A DNA stretch of 64,000 bases from contig JBBDLF010000040.1 in the NCBI GenBank assembly GCA_040879025.1, forward strand, positions 1-64,000, in the 5' to 3' direction. The DNA comes from JBBDLF01 sp040879025 (GTDB lineage Bacteria > Pseudomonadota > Gammaproteobacteria > Pseudomonadales > Pseudohongiellaceae). Made by a program: the position numbers and the translations under genes. Numbering within the stretch: position 1 is the first letter of the stretch; every line of letters begins with the position of its first letter. The notes beneath the pieces are model-generated. The model saw only the letters and a list, made by a program, of their open reading frames with translations, was not told the origin of the DNA and made no database searches. This document shows, piece after piece, positions 35,212 through 43,324 of the stretch.

Positions 35212-38025
35212 TCAACCACTGTTATCCTGAGTATCGCTGCGGTCACCTCTGGACGCTTCTTCGCGGCGTTTCAAACGCGGGTCATTGGGAGCGCGCCCCG
35301 GCTTGGGGGCAGGCACTGCCGGAGTATCGTTCCGGGCCTGCGGGGTGCCTGTCGGCGGGGTGCTTGTCGGCGGGGCGCCTGCGGCCGCGGGCGCCGCGGG
35401 TTCCCGTGACTTTTCATCCCCGGGTTTTTCGTTACGCGGTTTTTCACTGAATTCGTCAGCCACCGCCTTTTGAAATTCGTTGTCCGGCTCCCGGCTCTTT
35501 TTCTCAGCCGCTGATTCGCTTCCGCTTTCATTCCTGTCGCGCCTGCGTGGTCCGCGTTGCTGGCCGCGGTTGTCTCTTCCCCGGCCCCTGTCCCGGGGCG
35601 GGGACTGCTTCTCGCGCTCACCACCAGAATCCGGGGTAACGCTGGCTTGTGTTTTTTCGGGAGCCGCAGAACTTGTTTCAGACGCCGCAGGCGCGTTTTC
35701 AGAATCAGCCGCAGAGGTTTTTTCGGTAGCGGTCGCGGGCGCGTCGGGTACGATGGGTGCCGTGTCGGGTGTTTTCGCCCCGGTGGCTGCTGTGGAAGCG
35801 GATCGATCCGTTCCATGGGCCGGTGCCGCGGCAGTGTCCCGAGGGGATTGTGCTGGCGTGGGTGGCTTCTCCACGTCTTCCTGCGGCCCTTGTTCCTGAG
35901 ATCTCTGTGGACGTTGGCCGTTGCCGCCGGCCTGACTTGCGTTATCAGCCGCTACCGCGTCAACCGTACGTTCCGGTCGCGGCCCTCTGCTGCGGGGAGT
36001 GGTATTGCGTGGCCGCTTGCTGCCAGAGCGGCGCTGTCCTTTACGCTTCTGATCATCATCACCATCACTCTGGGCTCGCTCAGGTGTGCGGGCTTCTTCA
36101 CTTCCCGGTTTCTCTGAATCCTGCTGGGGCCGGCCTGATGACCGGCGTTTGCCCTGTTGTCCCTGTTTGCCGCGATCCCGGTCGCCGCGCTGGCCACGGT
36201 CCTGGCGATCGCCACGCTCCTGACGGTCACTCCGATCTTGCCGGTTACCTCGTTCCGGTCGATCGCCTCGCGCCTGCGATTGCGATGTGGGTCGACGTTG
36301 AGGACGTTTTTGATCGCGCGTATCACGATCCTGGCGTTGAGGTGTGGTTCTCGGTTGTACAGGTTTTGGTTTGCCGGCGCCAAACAGTTCAGTGATGGCC
36401 GTCATCAGGGAGGCCCAGAATCCCTTGCGCGGCGGCGGCGTTCGCGGTCCTGGTGAAGAGCTGACCGTAGGAGCCTGAATCGCCGGTTTGGGTGCTGCTT
36501 GCCCCGGTGTCTGCGGCGGGGCTTCCAGTTCGAGAACGGCATCAACATCGTAGGCTTCAGCTTTCTTGTTCAGTCCGGTAATCTCGTAATGAGGTGTTTC
36601 CATTTCCGGATTCGCCACAATAATCAGGCGGGTTTTGCTCTGTTGTTCAATCTCTGTCAGCGTATTGCGTTTTTCATTAAGCAGGTAGGACGCCACCACC
36701 AAAGGCACGACGGCTTTGACTTCCTGGCTTTTCTGTTTGTTTGCCTCTTCCTGCAGTATGCGCAGAATTGACAGCGACAGGGACTCGACATCGCGAATGG
36801 TGCCCTGGCCGCTGCAGCGCGGACAGACGATGGCGCTGGTTTCACCCAGGCTGGGTCGCAGTCTCTGTCGTGACATTTCCAGCAGACCAAACCGGGAAAT
36901 GCGACCAACCTGCACCCGTGCCCGATCGGCCTCCAGCGCATCGCGCATCTTGTTTTCCACTTCACGCTGGTTGCGGTTGGAGCTCATGTCGATGAAATCG
37001 ATAACCACCAGGCCACCCATATCCCGCAGGCGCAGCTGGCGCGCGATTTCCTCGGCGGCCTCCAGATTGGTGTTGAATGCGGTTTCTTCGATATCGGCAC
37101 CGCGGGTGGCGCGAGAGGAATTGATGTCGATTGAGATAAGCGCCTCGGTCGGGTCGATAACCACTGACCCGCCGGAGGGAAGTTTGACTTCCCGTTCAAA
37201 CGCGCTCTCTATCTGGCTTTCTATCTGGTAATAATTGAACAGCGGCAGTGTCTCTTGATAGAGTTTTATCTTGGTTTCATACTGCGGCATGACCTGGCGA
37301 ACGAATGTCAGTGCTTCTTCATAGGTTTCGCGATTATCAAACAGCACTTCACCGATATCCTGGCGCAGATAATCCCGGATGGTCCGGATAACGACATTGC
37401 TTTCCTGGTAAATCAGAAATGGCGCGGATTTATCCTTCGCGGCATCCATCACTGCCTGCCACAGCGACAGCAAATAATCCAGGTCCCACTGTAGTTCCTG
37501 CTGGTCCTTGCCGACGCCCGCCGTACGCACGATGAGCCCCATGCCATCGGGGATGTTCAATTCACGCAGCGCATCACGGATTTCAGTGCGTTCATCCCCT
37601 TCGATACGGCGGGATATGCCACCCGCCTTGGGGTTGTTGGGCATCAGCACGAGGTATCGGCCGGCCAGGCTGACATAGGTGGTCAGCGCCGCGCCTTTGT
37701 TGCCGCGTTCTTCTTTTTCCACCTGAATAACGACCTCGGTGCCTTCCTTGACCAGGTCCTTGATATTGCCGCGGTCACCACTCCGGGTGCTGTAATACTG
37801 GGGGGAGATTTCTTTCAGAGGTAGAAAACCGTGGCGGTCGGCGCCGAAATCGACGAAGGCGGCCTCCAGGCTGGGTTCAACCCGGGTGATTTTACCTTTG
37901 TAGATATTGGCTTTTTTCTGGATGCGGGTGCGGTTTTCGATATCCAGATCGTAGAGGCGTTGTCCATCAACAAGGGCAACACGCAACTCCTCTTCCTGAG
38001 TTGCATTGATTAACATTCTCTTCAT
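35212..38025 (-). CDS. rne: Ribonuclease E
   Basis: RNase E is the essential endoribonuclease of the degradosome. The 937-residue protein starts MKRMLINATQEEELRVALVDG, nearly as in E. coli. It contains the S1 domain (about 35-120) and the catalytic Asp pair (in ISIDINSS and VVIDFIDMSS). The zinc-link is CPRCSGQG near residue 402. After about residue 520 it becomes a disordered Arg/Pro/Gln/Ala-rich tail with imperfect RQDRG-type repeats, as expected for the RNA- and partner-binding region. A 15-base tandem repeat is visible at 35342-35371 near its 3' end. Confidence 0.96.
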   Translation of the reverse strand: MKRMLINATQEEELRVALVDGQRLYDLDIENRTRIQKKANIYKGKITRVEPSLEAAFVDFGADRHGFLPLKEISPQYYSTRSGDRGNIKDLVKEGTEVVIQVEKEERGNKGAALTTYVSLAGRYLVLMPNNPKAGGISRRIEGDERTEIRDALRELNIPDGMGLIVRTAGVGKDQQELQWDLDYLLSLWQAVMDAAKDKSAPFLIYQESNVVIRTIRDYLRQDIGEVLFDNRETYEEALTFVRQVMPQYETKIKLYQETLPLFNYYQIESQIESAFEREVKLPSGGSVVIDPTEALISIDINSSRATRGADIEETAFNTNLEAAEEIARQLRLRDMGGLVVIDFIDMSSNRNQREVENKMRDALEADRARVQVGRISRFGLLEMSRQRLRPSLGETSAIVCPRCSGQGTIRDVESLSLSILRILQEEANKQKSQEVKAVVPLVVASYLLNEKRNTLTEIEQQSKTRLIIVANPEMETPHYEITGLNKKAEAYDVDAVLELEAPPQTPGQAAPKPAIQAPTVSSSPGPRTPPPRKGFWASLMTAITELFGAGKPKPVQPRTTPQRQDRDTRDQKRPQRRPTSQSQARGDRPERGNRQDRSDRQERGDRQDRGQRGDRDRGKQGQQGKRRSSGRPQQDSEKPGSEEARTPERAQSDGDDDQKRKGQRRSGSKRPRNTTPRSRGPRPERTVDAVAADNASQAGGNGQRPQRSQEQGPQEDVEKPPTPAQSPRDTAAAPAHGTDRSASTAATGAKTPDTAPIVPDAPATATEKTSAADSENAPAASETSSAAPEKTQASVTPDSGGEREKQSPPRDRGRGRDNRGQQRGPRRRDRNESGSESAAEKKSREPDNEFQKAVADEFSEKPRNEKPGDEKSREPAAPAAAGAPPTSTPPTGTPQARNDTPAVPAPKPGRAPNDPRLKRREEASRGDRSDTQDNSG

Positions 38026-38839
38026 GTTTCGAGTTCACTTTCCGTTGAACCAGATGGATTACCGGAAGAGAATTCGAAGGAGGAAGCAAGACTGGAACGA
38101 TGTGTCGAAGCCGACGCTGTCAGGCGGGGCCAGTCACTGTGCTATTGGTAAAGGTCCGTTATGCCGTGAACACCTGGGTATTACCGCGGTGCGTCGGAGC
38201 CCGATCACCTTGTTACCTTGACTCCTGCATTTCCTGGCGCCGCCCGTGGGGGCCATTGATACTGCTTTTCCCGATCTGCATAAAGTGCTGGTATAGCGTT
38301 TTTTGTTCTGTATGTCCTGACTTCAGTTACTGTCGGTGAAGTCCCTGGCATTCCATACTTGCCGTGACTTTCGCGCCGCCCTTGTCCTTTAAATGCCGGG
38401 CTTCCATTGGGAGCCTGCGGCCGGGGGTCGCGTTACGGGATCACCCTGGATCACCTTGCGAATTCGTTTTCCTGCATCTATCTGGTGTTTCTAATGGGTC
38501 CTGCCGCTTGCGGGGCAGGGTGCTAAAAATACTTGATGAAACTGTAAATTCGTCTGTCGTATGGCTCAATGTTGTCAAATGTACGCGCGACTATAGCAGC
38601 AAACTGTGGATAACTCAATACAAGAAACTTTTAGTGATCTAAAAATTAACGTTAAAACAAAGGCCTACAGGGTCTCGTTTGCCATATCGCCAGCCTGGCC
38701 GCGTGACCCTGCGCCGCCCGCTCTGCTTGCTTCGGCAATTTGCTTGTGTCTACAATACCGCCCCACGTGGCTTTGTCCCGGCAAGGACACAGCCATACGG
38801 GTGCCGGAGTTCAACCACAGAGAAGAATAAGACAAACCC
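38026..38839. other. 814-base intergenic region upstream of rne
   Basis: No credible gene was found here; the short open frames lack family features and are Cys/Trp/Arg-rich. It must contain the rne promoter and leader on the minus strand. In E. coli the rne leader is long and mediates autoregulation by RNase E, so a structured leader is expected but was not demonstrated by eye. A sequence matching a DnaA box (TGTGGATAA, 38605-38613) occurs singly. Confidence 0.5.
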
Positions 38840-39526
38840 ATGACTATCTATTCCTATTGCCGGACTTCCGAACTGGAATCGTCCCTTGAAGGCGAACCGG
38901 TCGAATCCATTCTTGAGCCCGAACTACTGGCGGTGCAGACGTATTGCCTGTGCCAGCGCTGGTTCATGTCGGAATCCTTTCGTGACCTCAACGTCAGCTG
39001 GCACCTGGATTTTGGTCGTCGCGAGTACGGGCGGCGCCTGCTTGAACAGGTCCAAAGCGGCGATGTGATCGTGGCGAGCCGTCTTGAAAGAATATTCAGC
39101 TCCTGTCACGATGCCGTCAAGACTATTGAAAAACTTCGCAAACGCGGGGTTGCTCTTCATATCGTGGAACTGAGTGGAGAGGTCACCGACTACGAATTCA
39201 GCGTTAATTTCGCGCACGTTGCCCGCCTGTTCTCCGAACTTGAAAAGCGCAAGTCGACGGAGCGCATCAGAGGGGTCAAAGTGAAACAGCGCAAACAGGG
39301 CCGTTACCTTGGCGGCAGCAGGCCGTTTGGATACATGATCCACGAAAACGGGCGATTGATCGAAAATCCCATGGAGCAGCGCGTTCTGAAACGAATCATG
39401 CACCTGAAAAGTCAGGGCAAGTCGTTGCGGGCAATCTCAAGCGAAGTATCGACACCCGTGATGCCCATCAGCTTTAAAACTGTGCAGCGATTGTTGCAAC
39501 GACACGCGGAGCAACCGCAAAACTGA
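38840..39526 (+). CDS. Small serine recombinase (resolvase family)
   Basis: This 228-residue protein has a resolvase/invertase catalytic domain. Ser10 in YCRTSE fits the nucleophile, GDVIVASRLERIFSS corresponds to the GDxLVVxxLDRLxRS block with its catalytic Arg, and the long E helix includes FSELEKRKSTERIRG. A short C-terminal part (KSLRAISSEV to FKTVQRLLQRH) looks like a helix-turn-helix DNA-binding region. It lacks the large domains of phage integrases. No inverted repeats, transposase or invertible segment were found beside it. It lies alone between the rne upstream region and lolC. Confidence 0.82.
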   Translation: MTIYSYCRTSELESSLEGEPVESILEPELLAVQTYCLCQRWFMSESFRDLNVSWHLDFGRREYGRRLLEQVQSGDVIVASRLERIFSSCHDAVKTIEKLRKRGVALHIVELSGEVTDYEFSVNFAHVARLFSELEKRKSTERIRGVKVKQRKQGRYLGGSRPFGYMIHENGRLIENPMEQRVLKRIMHLKSQGKSLRAISSEVSTPVMPISFKTVQRLLQRHAEQPQN

Positions 39527-39634
39527 ATCGCCTGCATAGCAGGCATCCCGGGTCCGGTCTCCCCAGGTTTGGTCGGCCAAAGGCGGCCATTGGTGGCTAC
39601 AGCAGGTCTTTGGTGGCATCAGGAAATACCCCTT

Positions 39635-40885
39635 ATGTTCAAGCCGGTTTCTCTGTTTGTCGGACTGCGTTATACCAGAACCCGGAAACGTAATCACATC
39701 ATCTCCTTTGTCTCTGTCATCTCCATGCTGGGAATCAGCCTGGGCGTCCTGTCACTGGTGCTGGTGCTGTCAGTCATCAACGGTTCCACCAGCACCATGC
39801 GTGGCGAAACCCTCAAATCCGTTCCTCACGTGACACTGTCCGGAGAGGGGGGACTGACCCAATGGCGGAATCTGGCGGAAGAGGTCACAAGGCATTCGCA
39901 GGTACTGGCGGCAGCGCCGTATGTCGAAGGAGAAGCCTGGTTGCGTTATCAGGGGCAGGATCAGGTGGTCACCTTACGCGGAGTCAGCCCGACACTCGAA
40001 ACCAGTGCGGTGGATGTAGCGAATCCCCAGTTTGACCGTCTGCTGGAGCAACTCCAGACCACGCCCAATGGCATCATCCTGGGGAGCCGCCTTGCCGGCA
40101 ATCTGGGAATGTTCAACGGAGAAACGTTGCGGATTACGCCACTGCAGAGCCTGTTGGGGCTCAATCTGGAGGATGCCGGCAGTTTTACGGTACTCGGGTA
40201 CGCGGATTTTGGATTTTACGGCAATGCCAGCGTAGCGCTGGTTAATCTTGAGGCGGCCGAAGATTTTTTCGGAAGTTCCCGCAGCGCTGACATTCGGCTG
40301 CGACTTCGCGTGACCGATGTGTTCAATGCCGGGCCCATAGCTGAAGAAGCCGTCGCAACGATGGCTATTCAGGATCCGGGCGGCCTGACGATCACTTCGT
40401 GGAGCGAGAGTCAGGCCAACCTGTTCAATGCGCTGCGCATGGAGAAAATACTCACCGGCTTTATGCTGCTGATGATTGTGATCATCGGGGCCGTGAACAT
40501 TGTCTCCACGCTGGTGATGGTGGTCGCTGACAAGGGAGCCGACATCGCGATTCTGCGCACCATGGGAGCCAGCCGGCGCACCGTAATGGGCATCTTTGTC
40601 GTGCAGGGCTTTATTGCGGGGATCATCGGTACCGTATTGGGAGCCACTCTCGGGGTGCTGCTGACATTGAATATCTCTCGCATTACCGCAGCGATTGAGC
40701 AGTTGGTCAACCTGACCTTGTCTCCGGACAGTATTTACATGATTTCCTATCTGCAATCCGAACTCCGCTGGATTGACGTGCTGGTCGTATGCTTCGCGGC
40801 ACTGCTGATCAGTTTTCTGGCCACACTGTATCCGGCCTGGCGAGCCGCCCGGGTGCAGCCCGCTGCCGTACTGCGGTATGAGTAA
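39635..40885 (+). CDS. lolC: Lipoprotein-releasing ABC permease LolC
   Basis: LolC is a membrane subunit of LolCDE, which extracts outer-membrane lipoproteins from the inner membrane and hands them to LolA. The 416-residue protein has the N-terminal FVGLRYTRTRKRNHIISFVS signature, one early membrane helix, a large periplasmic domain (about 50-265) and three C-terminal helices. The ATG at 39635 matches the family start; an open frame extends 22 codons upstream without family similarity. lolD overlaps its end by 8 bases. Confidence 0.93.
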   Translation: MFKPVSLFVGLRYTRTRKRNHIISFVSVISMLGISLGVLSLVLVLSVINGSTSTMRGETLKSVPHVTLSGEGGLTQWRNLAEEVTRHSQVLAAAPYVEGEAWLRYQGQDQVVTLRGVSPTLETSAVDVANPQFDRLLEQLQTTPNGIILGSRLAGNLGMFNGETLRITPLQSLLGLNLEDAGSFTVLGYADFGFYGNASVALVNLEAAEDFFGSSRSADIRLRLRVTDVFNAGPIAEEAVATMAIQDPGGLTITSWSESQANLFNALRMEKILTGFMLLMIVIIGAVNIVSTLVMVVADKGADIAILRTMGASRRTVMGIFVVQGFIAGIIGTVLGATLGVLLTLNISRITAAIEQLVNLTLSPDSIYMISYLQSELRWIDVLVVCFAALLISFLATLYPAWRAARVQPAAVLRYE

Positions 40886-41603
40886 GCTGATGAATGAAGA
40901 GTCGACAGACACATCCGTCACGCCGCAGGCACCCGTGCTGGAGTGTCGCCATCTGAGCAAAGTCTACGAGGAAGGCCCGCGCAAGGTGCAGGTGCTGGTG
41001 GATGTAAATCTACAGGTGGTACCCGGCGAGCAAGTAGCGATCGTCGGCAGTTCCGGTTCCGGTAAAACCACCTTGCTCAATCTGTTGGGAGGGCTGGATC
41101 TGCCGACCGCCGGTCAGGTGATCATCGCGGGGAGAGACATGGCCGGCCTCGATGAAAAGGCAAGGGGCGAGTTCCGTAACCGGTATCTCGGTTTTGTTTA
41201 TCAGTTCCATCATTTGTTGGGCGAATTTACCGCGCTGGAAAATGTGTGCATGCCCTTGCTGATCGGCGGTATGGCTGTGCGTGCCGCTTCGGATAAAGCA
41301 ACGGTGATGTTGCAACGGGTGGGTCTGGCAGAGCGCCTGGAACACAAGCCATCGGAGTTATCCGGTGGTGAACGGCAACGTGTGGCTATCGCGCGCGCGC
41401 TGGTGACGGATCCGCGCTGCGTGCTGCTGGACGAGCCCACCGGCAATCTTGATCGGCATACCGCGCTGGAAATCCGCCGCCTGATGCTGCAGTTGAACGA
41501 TTCCCTCAGTACCAGTTTCATTGTCGTCACCCATGACGAATCGCTCGCTGCTTCGATGAACCGCAAACTGTCCCTGGAGGACGGGAAGCTGGTGGATGGC
41601 TAA
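40878..41603 (+). CDS. lolD: Lipoprotein-releasing ABC ATPase LolD
   Basis: LolD is the ATPase of LolCDE, 241 residues. It has Walker A GSSGSGKTTLL, the Q-loop region FVYQFHHLL, the signature LSGGERQRVAIARAL and Walker B VLLDEPTGN, followed by the switch HDE. The extra N-terminal stretch before LECRHLSKVY could shorten to a start at 40890. It overlaps lolC and lolE by 8 bases each, so the operon is translationally coupled. Confidence 0.95.
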   Translation: MSKLMNEESTDTSVTPQAPVLECRHLSKVYEEGPRKVQVLVDVNLQVVPGEQVAIVGSSGSGKTTLLNLLGGLDLPTAGQVIIAGRDMAGLDEKARGEFRNRYLGFVYQFHHLLGEFTALENVCMPLLIGGMAVRAASDKATVMLQRVGLAERLEHKPSELSGGERQRVAIARALVTDPRCVLLDEPTGNLDRHTALEIRRLMLQLNDSLSTSFIVVTHDESLAASMNRKLSLEDGKLVDG

Positions 41604-42849
41604 ATTTTCCCTTGCAAGGCATATCGCACTCCGTTACATCAGCGTTGGCAAACGTAGCCAGCTCGTGTCGTTTATCTCGGCGATTTCCATCTTCGGTCTG
41701 GCGTTGAGCATAACGATTCTGGTGACCGTATTGTCGGTAATGAATGGTTTCGATCGCGAAATGCGCGAAAATGTATTGGGAATAGTGCCGCATCTCACAC
41801 TTATTACCGACGAACGGGTTTCCGCGGAAGAATGGAACGAGGTTGATGGATTTATCAATCAACATCCGGATGTGCTTGGTACGGCCCCGATGATTTCCGA
41901 CTTTGGTGTGGTAGCCACCGGGGAGTACAGCGGCTCGGTCGCGGTCACCGGCATCGATGCCGGACGTGAGCAGAACGTTTCGGTATTGTCGCGATTCATG
42001 ATCGCCGGTTCGCTGCAATCATTACAGGAGCAGCGATGGGGTATCGCGCTCGGCGAGTCGCTGGCCGAGTTGCTCGGAGTAGGCCTGGGCGATCAGATTG
42101 ATCTTTTTCCCCTGCGCCTGTCGGTCAATCCCTTGTCAACAAAACCGGTGTTTCGTTCGTTCGTTGTCACCGGAATTTATAAAGTGGGGGCTCAGGAACT
42201 CGACAGTGATCTGGTATTGATCAATATTGCCGCGGCCCGGGCGCTCTACCAGGTGCGTTCGCCCCAAAACGGGCTGAGGGTAAGATTGCAGGATGTACTG
42301 AATGCCGATAACGTCCGCCTCGAATTGCTCAATGAACTGCCCGTGGACTTTTCCCTGGTGAGTTGGACCCGCAACTTTGGCAGCGTCTATGACAACATCA
42401 GACTGTCTCGCACCATCGTTGGTTTTCTGCTCTGGCTGCTTATTGCCGTTGCCGCGTTCAATCTGGTCGTCAGTCTGATCATGGTGGTACGGGATAAAAA
42501 AGGAGATATCGCCATTCTGCGGACCTTGGGGGCGAGCCCGAAAACCATCGGTCGCATTTTTATGTTGCAGGGCTGCCTGGTCGGATTGATCGGCACCGCG
42601 ATAGGTCTGGTGTTGGGTGTGCTGGCCTCGTTGTGGGTGAGCGACTTCGCGGCCTGGCTTGAACGAATGTTCTCCATGCAACTGCTGAGCGCCGATGTCT
42701 ACCCTATCGATTTTTTGCCTTCACGCATTATGCTTTCCGACCTGGTCTCGGTCGCAGTGGGTGTGGTTGTATTATCGGTACTGGCTACCATCTACCCGGC
42801 GCGGCGTGCGGCAGCCATTCAGCCGGCAGAAGCTTTGCGGGCAGAATAG
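41596..42849 (+). CDS. lolE: Lipoprotein-releasing ABC permease LolE
   Basis: This second LolC/E-type permease is 417 residues, with the same layout as LolC: FSLARHIALRYISVGKRSQLVSFIS at the N terminus, a periplasmic domain and three C-terminal helices (LIMVVRDKKGDIAILRTLGAS between them). Having separate LolC and LolE subunits is the enterobacterial and pseudomonad arrangement. Which permease is LolC and which LolE is assigned by order only. Confidence 0.92.
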   Translation: MAKFSLARHIALRYISVGKRSQLVSFISAISIFGLALSITILVTVLSVMNGFDREMRENVLGIVPHLTLITDERVSAEEWNEVDGFINQHPDVLGTAPMISDFGVVATGEYSGSVAVTGIDAGREQNVSVLSRFMIAGSLQSLQEQRWGIALGESLAELLGVGLGDQIDLFPLRLSVNPLSTKPVFRSFVVTGIYKVGAQELDSDLVLINIAAARALYQVRSPQNGLRVRLQDVLNADNVRLELLNELPVDFSLVSWTRNFGSVYDNIRLSRTIVGFLLWLLIAVAAFNLVVSLIMVVRDKKGDIAILRTLGASPKTIGRIFMLQGCLVGLIGTAIGLVLGVLASLWVSDFAAWLERMFSMQLLSADVYPIDFLPSRIMLSDLVSVAVGVVVLSVLATIYPARRAAAIQPAEALRAE

Positions 42850-42920
42850 CCAAAAAATGCTTTCAAAGCGGCGCGATTTCGTGCTAAATGGGGGCTTCAT
42901 TAAAAAGAGGAAGGCACCAA

Positions 42921-43127
42921 ATGAGTAAAGGTACGGTTAAGTGGTTTAATGCAGACAAGGGTTTTGGTTTTATTACTCCGGAAGACGGAGGCAAGGACCT
43001 TTTCGTGCATCACTCAGAAATCAAGAGCGGTGGCGGTTACGCGACCCTCAATGACGGTCAGGCAGTGGAGTTTGAAGTAGGTCAGGGCCAGAAAGGGCCA
43101 TGTGCTAATAACGTAGTTCCTCTTTGA
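42921..43127 (+). CDS. cspA: Cold-shock domain protein
   Basis: This 68-residue cold-shock domain protein binds single-stranded nucleic acids. RNP1 (KGFGFIT) and RNP2 (LFVHHSEI) are both present. The start at 42921 is set by a strong ribosome binding site (GAGGAAGG) and the family opening MSKGTVKWFNADKG. A GGY insertion after KSGG is typical of this subgroup. Whether it is cold-induced cannot be told. The 197 bases to comEC hold no further gene. Confidence 0.95.
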   Translation: MSKGTVKWFNADKGFGFITPEDGGKDLFVHHSEIKSGGGYATLNDGQAVEFEVGQGQKGPCANNVVPL

Positions 43128-43324
43128 TCACCAGGTAACCCCGTTTAAGTCTGGCTGATCCCGGCTCAAACCTCGCAAAACAAAGATCCCGGCCGTGTCA
43201 CTGATCCTGAATATCAGGCTCTGGTTGACGCGGCCGGTTTCTGTTTGCCTGTATTTCGCTCCAAATTCGCTGTATTCGCTCACCTTGACTAGCTTGAAAG
43301 AACCTGTCCCGGACTTTACAAGCT

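Noticed and set aside
35342..35371. CRISPR-like short tandem repeats at the 3' end of rne
   Set aside because: Two to three contiguous 15-base units without spacers, in frame with Pro/Thr-rich coding sequence; this is a coding minisatellite.
38605..38613. DnaA box TGTGGATAA suggesting an origin (another at 43332-43340)
   Set aside because: Single isolated 9-mers occur by chance; there is no cluster, no AT-rich unwinding region and no dnaA or dnaN nearby.
38006..38642. Several open frames of 71-92 codons upstream of rne on the plus strand
   Set aside because: They are rich in Cys, Trp and Arg, overlap each other in different frames and resemble no protein family.
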